Assembly (NCBI GenBank): GCA_964423545.1 | Contig: CAYRFV010000021.1 | Location: 1 to 32,968 of the forward strand | DNA: 32,968 bases | Source of the DNA: JALOOE01 sp964423545 | GTDB lineage: Bacteria > Chloroflexota > Anaerolineae > CG2-30-64-16 | Direction: 5' to 3' | Shown: positions 24,873 through 32,386 of the stretch, one piece after another | Layout: each line of letters begins with the position of its first letter | How positions within the stretch are numbered: position 1 is the stretch's first letter | Position numbers and translations under genes: made by a program | The notes under the pieces: model-generated | Databases searched by the model: none | Told to the model about the DNA's origin: nothing | Seen by the model: only the letters and a program-made list of their open reading frames with translations

Positions 24873-25880
24873 GTGAGGTTCGTCAGGCGCTATCTCATCC
24901 CGCGGCTCATCCAGTATGTGCTGGTGACGGTGCTGGGAATCACGCTGATCTTCGTCCTGCCCCGCCTGATGCCCGTCGGACCGGTCGAGAAGATGATCGC
25001 CAACATCCAGGCGCGCGGCACCTACATGGACCCCAAAGCGGCCGAAGAGACGATCCGGGCGCTGAAGGAGATGTATGGGCTGGATAAGAGCCTGCCTGAG
25101 CAGTACGTCACGTTCTGGCGGCGTCTCTTCACCGGCGATTTCGGACCGTCGCTGGTGGCTTTCCCCACCCCGGTCAACGAGCTGATCGCCACCGCACTGC
25201 CCTGGACATTTGGATTGCTTCTCACCACGACGGTGATGGTCTTCATCATCGGGAATCTATCGGGGGGCCTTGCCGGGCACTTCAAACGGAGCAGGGCGCT
25301 GAAAGTGGTCGATGGTGCGGTCATGTTCCTGGCTCCGATGCCCTACTATATCGTCGCCCTCACCCTTATCATCCTGTTCGCTTACATCATTCCCATCTTC
25401 CCGATCGGGGGCGGCTACACGATCGGCGCCAAGATCGAGTTTTCCTGGCCGTTCATCAAGGACGTGCTGAGGCACGCGTTTCTGCCCGCTCTCTCGTTGA
25501 TCCTGTTGGGGGTGGCGACCACGCATCAGATCATGCGGCTCATCGTGCAGGGGGTCAACGAAGAGGGGTATGTCCAATACGCCAAGATCGGGGCCGTCAA
25601 GGAGCGCACCATCTTCGGCCGCTACGTGATGCGGAACGCGATGATGCCGCAGATCACCCGCTTCGCCCTCGGCTTTGCGGCGTTGTTCAGCGGCGCCCTG
25701 ATCACGGAGGTCGTCTTCGCCTATCCCGGACTGGGATCGCTGGCCTATCGCGCCATCCTCTCCTCCGACTACAATCTACTGATGGGCATCACCACTTTGT
25801 CGATCGTCGCGCTCACCACCAGCACTTTGATCATGGACCTTATCAATCCACTGATCGACCCCAGGATCAGGCTCACATGA
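24873..25880 (+). CDS. Dpp/Opp-type ABC transporter permease (DppB-like), importer 3
   Basis: A 335-residue inner-membrane permease. GTG at 24873 is chosen because AGAGGGGG lies 5-10 bases upstream and the protein then opens directly with VRFVRRYLIPRLIQYVLVTVLGITLIFVLPRLMP, the usual N-terminal tail and first helix; a longer ATG frame adds 31 unusual residues. The DppB segment includes YGLDKSLPEQYVTFW and GDFGPSL. The coupling loop is EEGYVQYAKIGAVKERTIFGRYVMRNAMMPQ, and the C-terminus is IDPRIRLT. It is followed after 16 bases by its partner permease. Confidence 0.88.
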   Translation: MRFVRRYLIPRLIQYVLVTVLGITLIFVLPRLMPVGPVEKMIANIQARGTYMDPKAAEETIRALKEMYGLDKSLPEQYVTFWRRLFTGDFGPSLVAFPTPVNELIATALPWTFGLLLTTTVMVFIIGNLSGGLAGHFKRSRALKVVDGAVMFLAPMPYYIVALTLIILFAYIIPIFPIGGGYTIGAKIEFSWPFIKDVLRHAFLPALSLILLGVATTHQIMRLIVQGVNEEGYVQYAKIGAVKERTIFGRYVMRNAMMPQITRFALGFAALFSGALITEVVFAYPGLGSLAYRAILSSDYNLLMGITTLSIVALTTSTLIMDLINPLIDPRIRLT

Positions 25881-25896
25881 GCGGGAAACCTGCCCT

Positions 25897-26751
25897 ATGA
25901 AAACACTGCGAGCGCTCCTCAGAGATCGGCGCTTCGGCCTTGGCGCGGCCATCATGTCCGTGCTGCTGGCGCTGGCGCTGCTCTCGTTCTTTTCCCCCTA
26001 CGATCCCACCGAGTGGCGCGTCGTGCCGCGCGACCGGCCTCCGTCCGCCGAGTATTGGCTGGGGACAAGCTCGCTGGGCCAGGACGTGTTCTGGGTGCTG
26101 ACAACGGCCATCCGCAACTCCCTCCTGCTGGCAGTCCTCGCCGCCTCGATCTCGCGCGTCATTGCCCTGACGGTTGGCCTGGTGGCGGGCTACAGCGGCG
26201 GCGCCGTCGATCGCGTGCTCATGTTCGTCAACGATGGGTTCCTGGTGCTGCCGCTGCTGCTGATCTTCGTGCTGCTGGCGATGATCCTGAAGGATCAGCT
26301 GCATCTGTGGTCCATGGCTCTGCTCTTCGGCCTGATGGGCTGGGCGTTCGACTCCCGGCTGATCCGATCGCAGATCCTCAGCCTGCGGGAACGGGAGTTC
26401 ACCTACACCGCCATTCTCTCCGGCAGCCCCACGCACAAACTCATCTTCAACGAGTACTTTCTCTTCGTCATCCCACTCACGATGGCCACCCTGATCGGCA
26501 ACATGATCTGGGTGACCGGCCTCGAAGTGACGTTGGCGTATCTGGGCCTGACCGATGTGACGATCCCTACCCTGGGCACCATGCTTCACTTTGCCCTGAA
26601 CTACCAGGCAGTGCTCCTCGGCCTGTACTGGTGGATTTTCGCGCCCATCGGCGCCGCGGTCGCCCTGTTTGTGTCTTTGTATCTGCTGTCGGTGAGCATC
26701 AGCGAGTATCTCGATCCCAGGGCCCGCATCCAGCGGGTGGGTGCAAGCTAA
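25897..26751 (+). CDS. Dpp/Opp-type ABC transporter permease (DppC-like), importer 3
   Basis: A 284-residue partner permease with a short N-terminal tail, then MSVLLALALLSFF as first helix, the block LGTSSLGQDVFWVL (the GTD-xx-GRD equivalent, here changed to GTSSLGQD), and further helices. The coupling loop SLREREFTYTAILSGSPTHKLIFNEYFLFVIP keeps the Gly but has lost the usual EAA pattern and the LP pair. It is thus a diverged DppC, probably matched to its own ATPases downstream. The C-terminus EYLDPRARIQ is standard. The first ATPase starts 11 bases after its stop. Confidence 0.87.
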   Translation: MKTLRALLRDRRFGLGAAIMSVLLALALLSFFSPYDPTEWRVVPRDRPPSAEYWLGTSSLGQDVFWVLTTAIRNSLLLAVLAASISRVIALTVGLVAGYSGGAVDRVLMFVNDGFLVLPLLLIFVLLAMILKDQLHLWSMALLFGLMGWAFDSRLIRSQILSLREREFTYTAILSGSPTHKLIFNEYFLFVIPLTMATLIGNMIWVTGLEVTLAYLGLTDVTIPTLGTMLHFALNYQAVLLGLYWWIFAPIGAAVALFVSLYLLSVSISEYLDPRARIQRVGAS

Positions 26752-26762
26752 GGGGGCGGGCC

Positions 26763-27764
26763 ATGTGGGTGGTCAAGGTGGAGCAACTGGAGTCGAATTA
26801 CGTGCTGGACATGCTCGGCACCCAGAAGGTTGTCCATGCAGTCAACGGGGTCGATCTGGAGATCCAGGAAAACGAGGTCTATGGGATTGCCGGCGAAAGC
26901 GGCTGCGGAAAGACCACCCTGGTGAAGACCTTGTTCGGCGATGTCCAGCCGCCGCTCAGGCTGGTCGGGGGCAAGGTCTGGTATCGGGTCGGTGAGCAGG
27001 AGCTGGACCTCTTCTCCCTGAAGCCGGAGGAACGACGGGACTTGCGCTGGTCGTTCATCTCCTATGTTCCCCAGAGCTCGATGAGCAACCTCAACCCGGT
27101 CGTGAAGCTGAAGAGCACCTTCGGCGACTTCCTGGCGAGCCATGTGCCGCAGCAGGACAAGAAGACGGTGCTCGAGAGCGCCCGGCGCCATCTGATGGAT
27201 CTGGGGCTGCCGCCGAATGTGCTGGAGGTCTATCCCCATCAGCTTTCGGGCGGGATGCGCCAGCGGGTCGTGATCGCCCTGGCGTCCTTCCTCTCTCCGC
27301 GAGCCGTGGTCACGGACGAGCCGGTGACCGCGTTGGACGTGGTGGTGCAGCGCGGGGTGCTGCAGCTCCTGAAGGAGGTGCAGGAACGGCAGCAGAACGC
27401 CCTGGTCATCGTGACGCACGATATGGGCGTCCTGGCCAATATTGCGGACCGGGTCGGCATCATGTACGCGGGAAAGATCATCGAAGAGGCGCCGGTCGAC
27501 GCGATCTTCGAGCAGCCCAGGCACCCCTACACCCAGTATCTGATCCATTCCCTGCCGAAGTTCGGGGACAAGACGCCGCTGGAGAGTGCGCCCGGGGCGC
27601 CGCCATCGCTCGTGAACCTGCCGACCGGGTGCGCGTTTCACCCGCGCTGCAAGTACGGGATGCCGATCTGCCGGGAGGAAACGCCCGCATGCCGTGCTAT
27701 CGGAGACCAGCATCGGGTGGCTTGCTGGCTGATGCAGGAGGCCGACCATCAACACCATTCTTGA
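26763..27764 (+). CDS. Dpp/Opp-type ABC transporter ATPase (DppD-like), importer 3
   Basis: A 333-residue cytoplasmic ATPase. Walker A is GESGCGKTT (44-52), the Q-loop region is YVPQSSMSNLNP, the signature is LSGGMRQR, Walker B is AVVTDEP, and the switch region is IVTHDMGVLANIADRV. The C-terminal extension has GCAFHPRC, then PIC and AC-type cysteines. A very long open frame runs far upstream through the permease gene, but the start at 26763 is placed by AAGGGGGC upstream and by family alignment. Its last codons overlap the start region of the next ATPase, which points to coupled translation. Confidence 0.9.
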   Translation: MWVVKVEQLESNYVLDMLGTQKVVHAVNGVDLEIQENEVYGIAGESGCGKTTLVKTLFGDVQPPLRLVGGKVWYRVGEQELDLFSLKPEERRDLRWSFISYVPQSSMSNLNPVVKLKSTFGDFLASHVPQQDKKTVLESARRHLMDLGLPPNVLEVYPHQLSGGMRQRVVIALASFLSPRAVVTDEPVTALDVVVQRGVLQLLKEVQERQQNALVIVTHDMGVLANIADRVGIMYAGKIIEEAPVDAIFEQPRHPYTQYLIHSLPKFGDKTPLESAPGAPPSLVNLPTGCAFHPRCKYGMPICREETPACRAIGDQHRVACWLMQEADHQHHS

Positions 27765-28716
27765 GCTTCAGGATGTGAGTAAGGTCTTCCACATGGGCAG
27801 CATGCTCTCTCGGCTGAAGATCACGGCCGTGGACCATGTCTCCTGTCACGTGGGCGCGGGGGAGATCTTCGGGCTGGCCGGAGAAAGCGGGTGCGGCAAG
27901 AGCACCCTGGCGCGCATGATCCTGGGCTTCGAAGAGCCGACTTCGGGAGCGATCATCCACCGCGGGAAGAACGGGCAGCCGATCGTCGGGAAGCAGGTCT
28001 GGCGCACAGCCGGGGTGCAGGCCGTCTTCCAGAATCCGTTCGAGACCTTCAATCCCTTGCGACAGGTGGAGACCTACTTTTTCGAGTGCGTGCGCAACTA
28101 TCGGCTCGCCAACAGTCAGGCGGAGGCGATCGCCCGGATCGACCGCGCGCTGCAGCTGGTGGGTCTGAACTATGAGACAATTGCCGGTCGGTACCCGGCT
28201 GAGTTCTCCGGCGGGCAGTTGCAGCGAGTCTCGATCGCCCGTTCGCTGCTGAGCGAGCCGTCTCTCCTGATCGCGGATGAGCCGGTTTCGATGGTCGACG
28301 CCTCGCTGCGCATGTCGATCATGAACCTGTTCAGAGAGCTCGTGGACACTCTGGGGCTGGGCGTCGTCTACATTACGCATGACCTGGCCACTGCCTACTA
28401 CGTGTGCGACCGCATCGCCATCATGTTCCGCGGCAATATCGTGACGATGGGCAACGTGGAAAACGTGTTGATAGAGCCGAAACATCCCTACGTCAGACTC
28501 CTGCGGGAATGCATCCCCGACACGGACCCCAAGCAGCGCTGGACGACCAAGATACTGCTGGCGGAGAGCGACGTGGAGGAGTACGTGCGCGTAGGCTGCA
28601 AGTTCGCCGGCAGGTGCCCTCAGGCGATGGCGATCTGCAGGCGCGAAGCGCCCGAGGATTTCTCTGTCGACGGCGTCCTGACCAAGTGCCATCTGTATCG
28701 CGAACGGGCGACCTGA
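27748..28716 (+). CDS. Dpp/Opp-type ABC transporter ATPase (DppF-like), importer 3, probable ATC start
   Basis: A 322-residue cytoplasmic ATPase if it starts at ATC 27748. The sequence INTILELQDVSKVFHMG supplies the first beta strand of the ABC domain, and a full AGGAGG (27736-27741) lies six bases upstream. No ATG, GTG or TTG occurs there. The only standard start nearby is GTG 27775, which removes nine residues including that strand and has no good ribosome site. Walker A is GESGCGKST (about 45-53), the signature FSGGQLQR, Walker B LLIADEP and the switch region YITHDLATAYYV; GCKFAGRC and later cysteines lie near the end. It overlaps the previous gene by 17 bases. A base change or sequencing error at the start codon is an alternative. 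Confidence 0.85.
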   Translation: MNTILELQDVSKVFHMGSMLSRLKITAVDHVSCHVGAGEIFGLAGESGCGKSTLARMILGFEEPTSGAIIHRGKNGQPIVGKQVWRTAGVQAVFQNPFETFNPLRQVETYFFECVRNYRLANSQAEAIARIDRALQLVGLNYETIAGRYPAEFSGGQLQRVSIARSLLSEPSLLIADEPVSMVDASLRMSIMNLFRELVDTLGLGVVYITHDLATAYYVCDRIAIMFRGNIVTMGNVENVLIEPKHPYVRLLRECIPDTDPKQRWTTKILLAESDVEEYVRVGCKFAGRCPQAMAICRREAPEDFSVDGVLTKCHLYRERAT

Positions 28717-28754
28717 ACCGCGTCGCCGTGCGAAGGGTGGAAGGGGAGATGCTT

Positions 28755-29918
28755 ATGCATGACCGGGGTGGGATGACGGGCAGGGAACGGCTGATAGCCT
28801 CGCTGCGGGGCGAAGAAACAGACCACGTCTCGTGGGCCCCTCTGATCGATCCCTACTACACCGCCTGGCTGGCGGCGCAGGGCTACGGCGGCACAGAGGC
28901 GGCGCGAGGGGCGCTGGAAGACCGCGAAGGGCTTTGGGCGGAAGAGACGGACGCCCTCGATATTCCGTATGCCGTCCGTCTTGTCGGCGGAGATATCCTG
29001 GAACGTCATTCGCCCACGATCCGGGTGTTGGAGGACAGCCGCATCACCCGGCGCATCGAGACGCGAGGCAGCGAGAAGCTCGAAATCGTGGATACGCCGG
29101 TGGGATCTCTGAGGACCGAGCGCCGCTACAGCCGCGAGGGACACACGAGCTACATCAGCAAATACCCGATCTCGTCAGTCGAGGACGTCAAGGTGTTCCA
29201 GTACGTGATGGAGCACACGCACTACGAAGAAGATTTTGCTGGTTTCCGCGAGCGATTGCGCGTCATCGGCGACGACGGCATCCCGACCAGCGACGGCCCC
29301 CAGTCACCTATCCAGCACTTCTACATGTTCCTGTCTGGCGTCCAGGCTACCACCTACCTGCTGATCGATCATCCGGCAGCCCTGGCTGAGTGCTTCGCGG
29401 TGATGCACCAGAAGCATCTCGAGCAGTACCGCCTCGTGTGTGAGAGTCCGACCGACGTCGTGATCGACTACGAGAACACGTCTTCCACCGTGATGAGTCC
29501 CGCCTTCTACCGGCAGTACAGCGAAGGGTACATCAACGAGTACGCCGACATCTGTCATGCCGCAAACAAGCTGTTCATCACCCATATGTGCGGCAAGCTA
29601 TCGGCCTTCACCCCCCAGTTGCGGCAAGGGCGCCAGGACGGCTTCGATTCGCTGTGCCCGCCAACCACGGGAGATATCTGGGCCAGCGAGGCCCGGACAG
29701 CTTGGGGCGCTGACAAGGTCCTCATCGGGGGCGTGGAACCGGCTGCGCTGGCGCGGATGGATGCAGCCGAAACGCGGGTCTATGCCACCCGCGTGCTCGA
29801 TCAGATGCCGACGTTCCGCCGCTTCGTGCTCTCCACAGGCGATGCGACCCCTTACGGCACACCTGTCGAGAATCTCCGCGCGGTTGCGGAGGTTGTTGCA
29901 AGCTATCCGTGGAGATGA
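28755..29918 (+). CDS. UroD-fold methyltransferase-like protein 1
   Basis: A 387-residue cytoplasmic TIM-barrel protein of the uroporphyrinogen decarboxylase superfamily. The start MTGRERLIASLRGEETDHVSWAPLIDPYYTAWL matches the non-UroD branch. HMCGKL (His277-x-Cys279) is the zinc-binding motif of the cobamide-dependent methyltransferases MtaA/MtbA and relatives, absent from true UroD. The end, RRFVLSTGDATPYGTPVENLRAVAEVV, is typical. Inference: it transfers a methyl group between a small substrate and a carrier; no corrinoid protein or heme genes are nearby. ATG 28755 is preferred to 28749 because GGAG lies six bases before it. It overlaps the next UroD-like gene by four bases (ATGA). Confidence 0.78.
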   Translation: MHDRGGMTGRERLIASLRGEETDHVSWAPLIDPYYTAWLAAQGYGGTEAARGALEDREGLWAEETDALDIPYAVRLVGGDILERHSPTIRVLEDSRITRRIETRGSEKLEIVDTPVGSLRTERRYSREGHTSYISKYPISSVEDVKVFQYVMEHTHYEEDFAGFRERLRVIGDDGIPTSDGPQSPIQHFYMFLSGVQATTYLLIDHPAALAECFAVMHQKHLEQYRLVCESPTDVVIDYENTSSTVMSPAFYRQYSEGYINEYADICHAANKLFITHMCGKLSAFTPQLRQGRQDGFDSLCPPTTGDIWASEARTAWGADKVLIGGVEPAALARMDAAETRVYATRVLDQMPTFRRFVLSTGDATPYGTPVENLRAVAEVVASYPWR

Positions 29919-30997
29919 AACGCCAGATGAGCCGTTCACTCACCAGCAGGGAACGCATTCAGCGCATGTTGGAGCACCAAGACGCCGACCGGGCGCCGAT
30001 TGTGGATCTGCCCTGGCACTCCACGATCGCCCGCTGGCGGCGCGAAGGTCTGCCCGCCGATGTGGATTGGGCCGAATACCTGGACGTGGACTGCGTCCGC
30101 CATATCCTGCCCGACAACAGCCCGCGCTTCCCCATGAAGCTGGTCGAGGCCACCGGCGAATACCGCATCTACACCACGCCGTGGGGCGCCACCCGCAAGG
30201 ACTATTACGACAGTAGCGGCGCAATCGGCTACCTGGATTATGCGATCAAAGATCGCGCCGCTTGGGCCCAAGTGAAGGAGCGAATGCAGCCAAGCCGCGA
30301 CCGCATCCCGTGGAGCCTGTTGGAGCGCGAATATCGGCGGTGGCAAGAGCGCGGCGACTGGGTGATGGGCTTGCTGTGGTTCGGTTTCGAGGTGACCTAT
30401 TCCCACATGGTGGGGCCATCCCTCTTCACGGCCATGGCCGAAGACCCTGAGTGGGTGGTGGAAATGGTCGACACGATGCTCGATAGCAGCATCGCTCTCC
30501 TCGCGATGGTATGGGACGCGGGCTACCGGTTCGACGGCGTCATGTGGTACAACGACATGGGGTTCAAAGGCAAGCAGTTCATGTCGGTCCGGATGTATCG
30601 CGACCTCTTCAAGGCAGCCGACCACCGGGCCGCCGCATGGGCGCATGCAAAGGGGCTGCCGGTCTACTACCACTCTTGCGGCAACCTCGGACCCCTGGTG
30701 CCGGAGCTGATCGATGCCGGGGTGGATATGCTCAACCCGCTGGAAGTCAAGGCGGGGATGGATCCGCTGGCCCTGAAGGCTCGCTTCGGGGACAGGCTCG
30801 CCTTCCATGGCGGTCTCAACGCGCTGCTGTACGAGCAGCCTGAGCAAATGTGGGCCGAGATGCAGCGGGTCATACCGCCCATGAAGGCTGGGGGTGGCTA
30901 CGTGATCGGCACCGACCACTCCGTGCCCGACAGCGTGAGCCTCGACATCTATCGCGAGTTCGTAGCTCGCGCCAAGGAACTGGGGCGGTACGACTAG
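29915..30997 (+). CDS. UroD-fold methyltransferase-like protein 2
   Basis: A 360-residue cytoplasmic protein of the same superfamily, clearly different from its upstream partner. It starts SLTSRERIQRMLEHQDADRAPIVDLPWHSTIARW and has VYYHSCGNLGPLVPELIDAGVDMLNPLEVKAGMD, with the HxC zinc motif at His253-x-Cys255. Near the end GGGYVIGTDHSVPDSVSLD stands where MtaA-like enzymes have their third zinc ligand, here probably His or Asp instead of Cys. The ATG at 29915 overlaps the stop of the first UroD-like gene (ATGA), so the two are probably made in equal amount and may form a complex. Function unproven. The oligogalacturonate lyase follows after 53 bases, which links both to uronate use. Confidence 0.78.
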   Translation: MKRQMSRSLTSRERIQRMLEHQDADRAPIVDLPWHSTIARWRREGLPADVDWAEYLDVDCVRHILPDNSPRFPMKLVEATGEYRIYTTPWGATRKDYYDSSGAIGYLDYAIKDRAAWAQVKERMQPSRDRIPWSLLEREYRRWQERGDWVMGLLWFGFEVTYSHMVGPSLFTAMAEDPEWVVEMVDTMLDSSIALLAMVWDAGYRFDGVMWYNDMGFKGKQFMSVRMYRDLFKAADHRAAAWAHAKGLPVYYHSCGNLGPLVPELIDAGVDMLNPLEVKAGMDPLALKARFGDRLAFHGGLNALLYEQPEQMWAEMQRVIPPMKAGGGYVIGTDHSVPDSVSLDIYREFVARAKELGRYD

Positions 30998-31050
30998 CCG
31001 CACGCATCCCCTCCCCCGGCATCCCAACTCACAACCTATGGAGACCTATC

Positions 31051-32226
31051 ATGATTGGAGACACCTGGCCATCTGAATTGCACGAGATCAGAGACGAGAA
31101 AACCGGCCGTCGCGTGCTCAAGCTGACATCCAGTGGCAACAACGTCCACCTCTACTTCACCGAGAACTCGTTCGACAGCCGGCGCAATGAGATCGTCTTC
31201 CTGTCGGACCGCGCATCGGGACAGGACCGGTTGCCGCACGATGACCCTCACTACAACCTGTTCCGCATGGACCTGGGCACGGGCGTCACGACCCAGCTCA
31301 CCGACGAGGCGGATTCGGTGGGCAGCGTGACCAAGACGCCCGACAGCGCGCTTGTCGTTTACAAGACCGGCAATCAGATCAAGAAGCTGGATATGGGGAG
31401 CGGCGCGATCAGCCTGGTCTATGAGGAGATGGGCGCCTACAGCCTGGGCGCACCCTCGATTGCTCGCAACCGGCGCTACATCGCTTTCTGCCGCAACGAA
31501 AAGGTAGACGTGCCGCGCGGGCCGAACTACACCGGGTTCAAAGAGTCGTTCTACCTGATCAAGGATGGCCGCATCACCGTCGCCTACCTGGACGGCGCCG
31601 GTTGGTTCGATGCATTCAAGGACACGCACTGGGTCGGCCACTTCCAGTTCTGCCCGGATGACAGTACGATTGGCTCCTACTGCCATGAGGGGCCCTGGAA
31701 CCTGGTCACGCAGCGCATCTGGCTGCTCGACTTCGCTTCGCGCGAGGCCAGGCCGTGTTTCCGCCAGGACGAGCAGGACTCGATCGGGCACGAGTTCTGG
31801 ACGCAGGACGGCTACCTCTTCTTCGACAATCGCGGCCCCGGACATGACGGCACGATCACCTCCAGTCGCACCCAGGCGGTGGCGACCGACGTGCAGGTGA
31901 ACCAGAATGCCATGATCCCCTTCGTCGGGCTGGCGGACCGCAATGGGAACACGGTCAAACGCATCGACATGCCGTTCTACTGCAACCACTATCATGCCAA
32001 CCATGACAACAGCTTGCTGGTCGGTGACGATGTCGATGACCTGGTGTTGATCGACATCGCTACCGAGCCTGCCACACTTAAGGTGTTGTGCAACCACAAG
32101 ACCTCATGGCACACTCAGAGCGCCCACTGTCACCCGACCTGGAGCTGGAGCGGTGACCGTGTCTTGTACGCGTCGGACTTCGGTGGTAAAGTGAATTTGT
32201 ACATGCTCTGGCCGTTTGAGGCGTGA
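31051..32226 (+). CDS. ogl: Oligogalacturonate lyase (PL22 family), cytoplasmic
   Basis: A 391-residue seven-bladed beta-propeller protein without a signal peptide. It has TGRRVLKLTSSGNNVHLYFTENSF near the start and GHEFWTQDGYLFFDNR in the middle. QSAHCHP gives Gln356, His359 and His361, matching the Q-x-x-H-x-H manganese site of characterised oligogalacturonate lyases; the fourth ligand is probably one of the His in NHYHANHD (313-318). Arg222 and His247 lie where the catalytic Arg and base of that family are, as I recall. Reaction known for the family: cleavage of imported di- and trigalacturonate by beta-elimination, giving 5-keto-4-deoxyuronate. GGAGA precedes the ATG. It ends the importer 3 gene group and is the best evidence that pectin fragments are the substrate. 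Confidence 0.87.
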   Translation: MIGDTWPSELHEIRDEKTGRRVLKLTSSGNNVHLYFTENSFDSRRNEIVFLSDRASGQDRLPHDDPHYNLFRMDLGTGVTTQLTDEADSVGSVTKTPDSALVVYKTGNQIKKLDMGSGAISLVYEEMGAYSLGAPSIARNRRYIAFCRNEKVDVPRGPNYTGFKESFYLIKDGRITVAYLDGAGWFDAFKDTHWVGHFQFCPDDSTIGSYCHEGPWNLVTQRIWLLDFASREARPCFRQDEQDSIGHEFWTQDGYLFFDNRGPGHDGTITSSRTQAVATDVQVNQNAMIPFVGLADRNGNTVKRIDMPFYCNHYHANHDNSLLVGDDVDDLVLIDIATEPATLKVLCNHKTSWHTQSAHCHPTWSWSGDRVLYASDFGGKVNLYMLWPFEA

Positions 32227-32229
32227 GAC

Positions 32230-32254
32230 GTGAGGCGCGAAGCGCACGCCTCAC
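32230..32254 (+). terminator. Terminator-like hairpin after the lyase gene
   Basis: GTGAGGCG (32230-32237) pairs with CGCCTCAC (32247-32254); an alternative inner stem GCGC-GAA-GCGC is possible. It lies three bases after the lyase stop, with no T-tract. It resembles the GAGGCGTGAAACG arms at 7953-8008. Confidence 0.45.
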
Positions 32255-32306
32255 ACTGCACAGATCACGCATCACGTGACCGTGTTCCTCTGCGTGACCT
32301 GTTCGC

Positions 32307-32319
32307 AAAGGAGGTGATG
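32307..32319 (+). promoter_or_regulatory. Unused full-length Shine-Dalgarno sequence in the leader
   Basis: AAAGGAGGTGAT (32307-32318) is complementary to the 12 bases usually found at the 3' end of 16S rRNA, yet no gene starts there. The nearest usable start is GTG 32319, opening a 10-codon frame that stops at 32351, before the true gene at 32387. It may be a leader peptide, a ribosome standby site, or chance. Confidence 0.3.
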
Positions 32320-32386
32320 TGTACAGACCGGCGCATAACAAACTTCGCTGATGGCCGTCATCTCACACACGCTAAGGAGGACTCCC

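Noticed and set aside
28755..30997. Calling the two UroD-fold genes hemE (heme biosynthesis)
   Set aside because: Both have HxCG zinc motifs of the methyltransferase branch, occur as an overlapping pair, and have no heme genes nearby.
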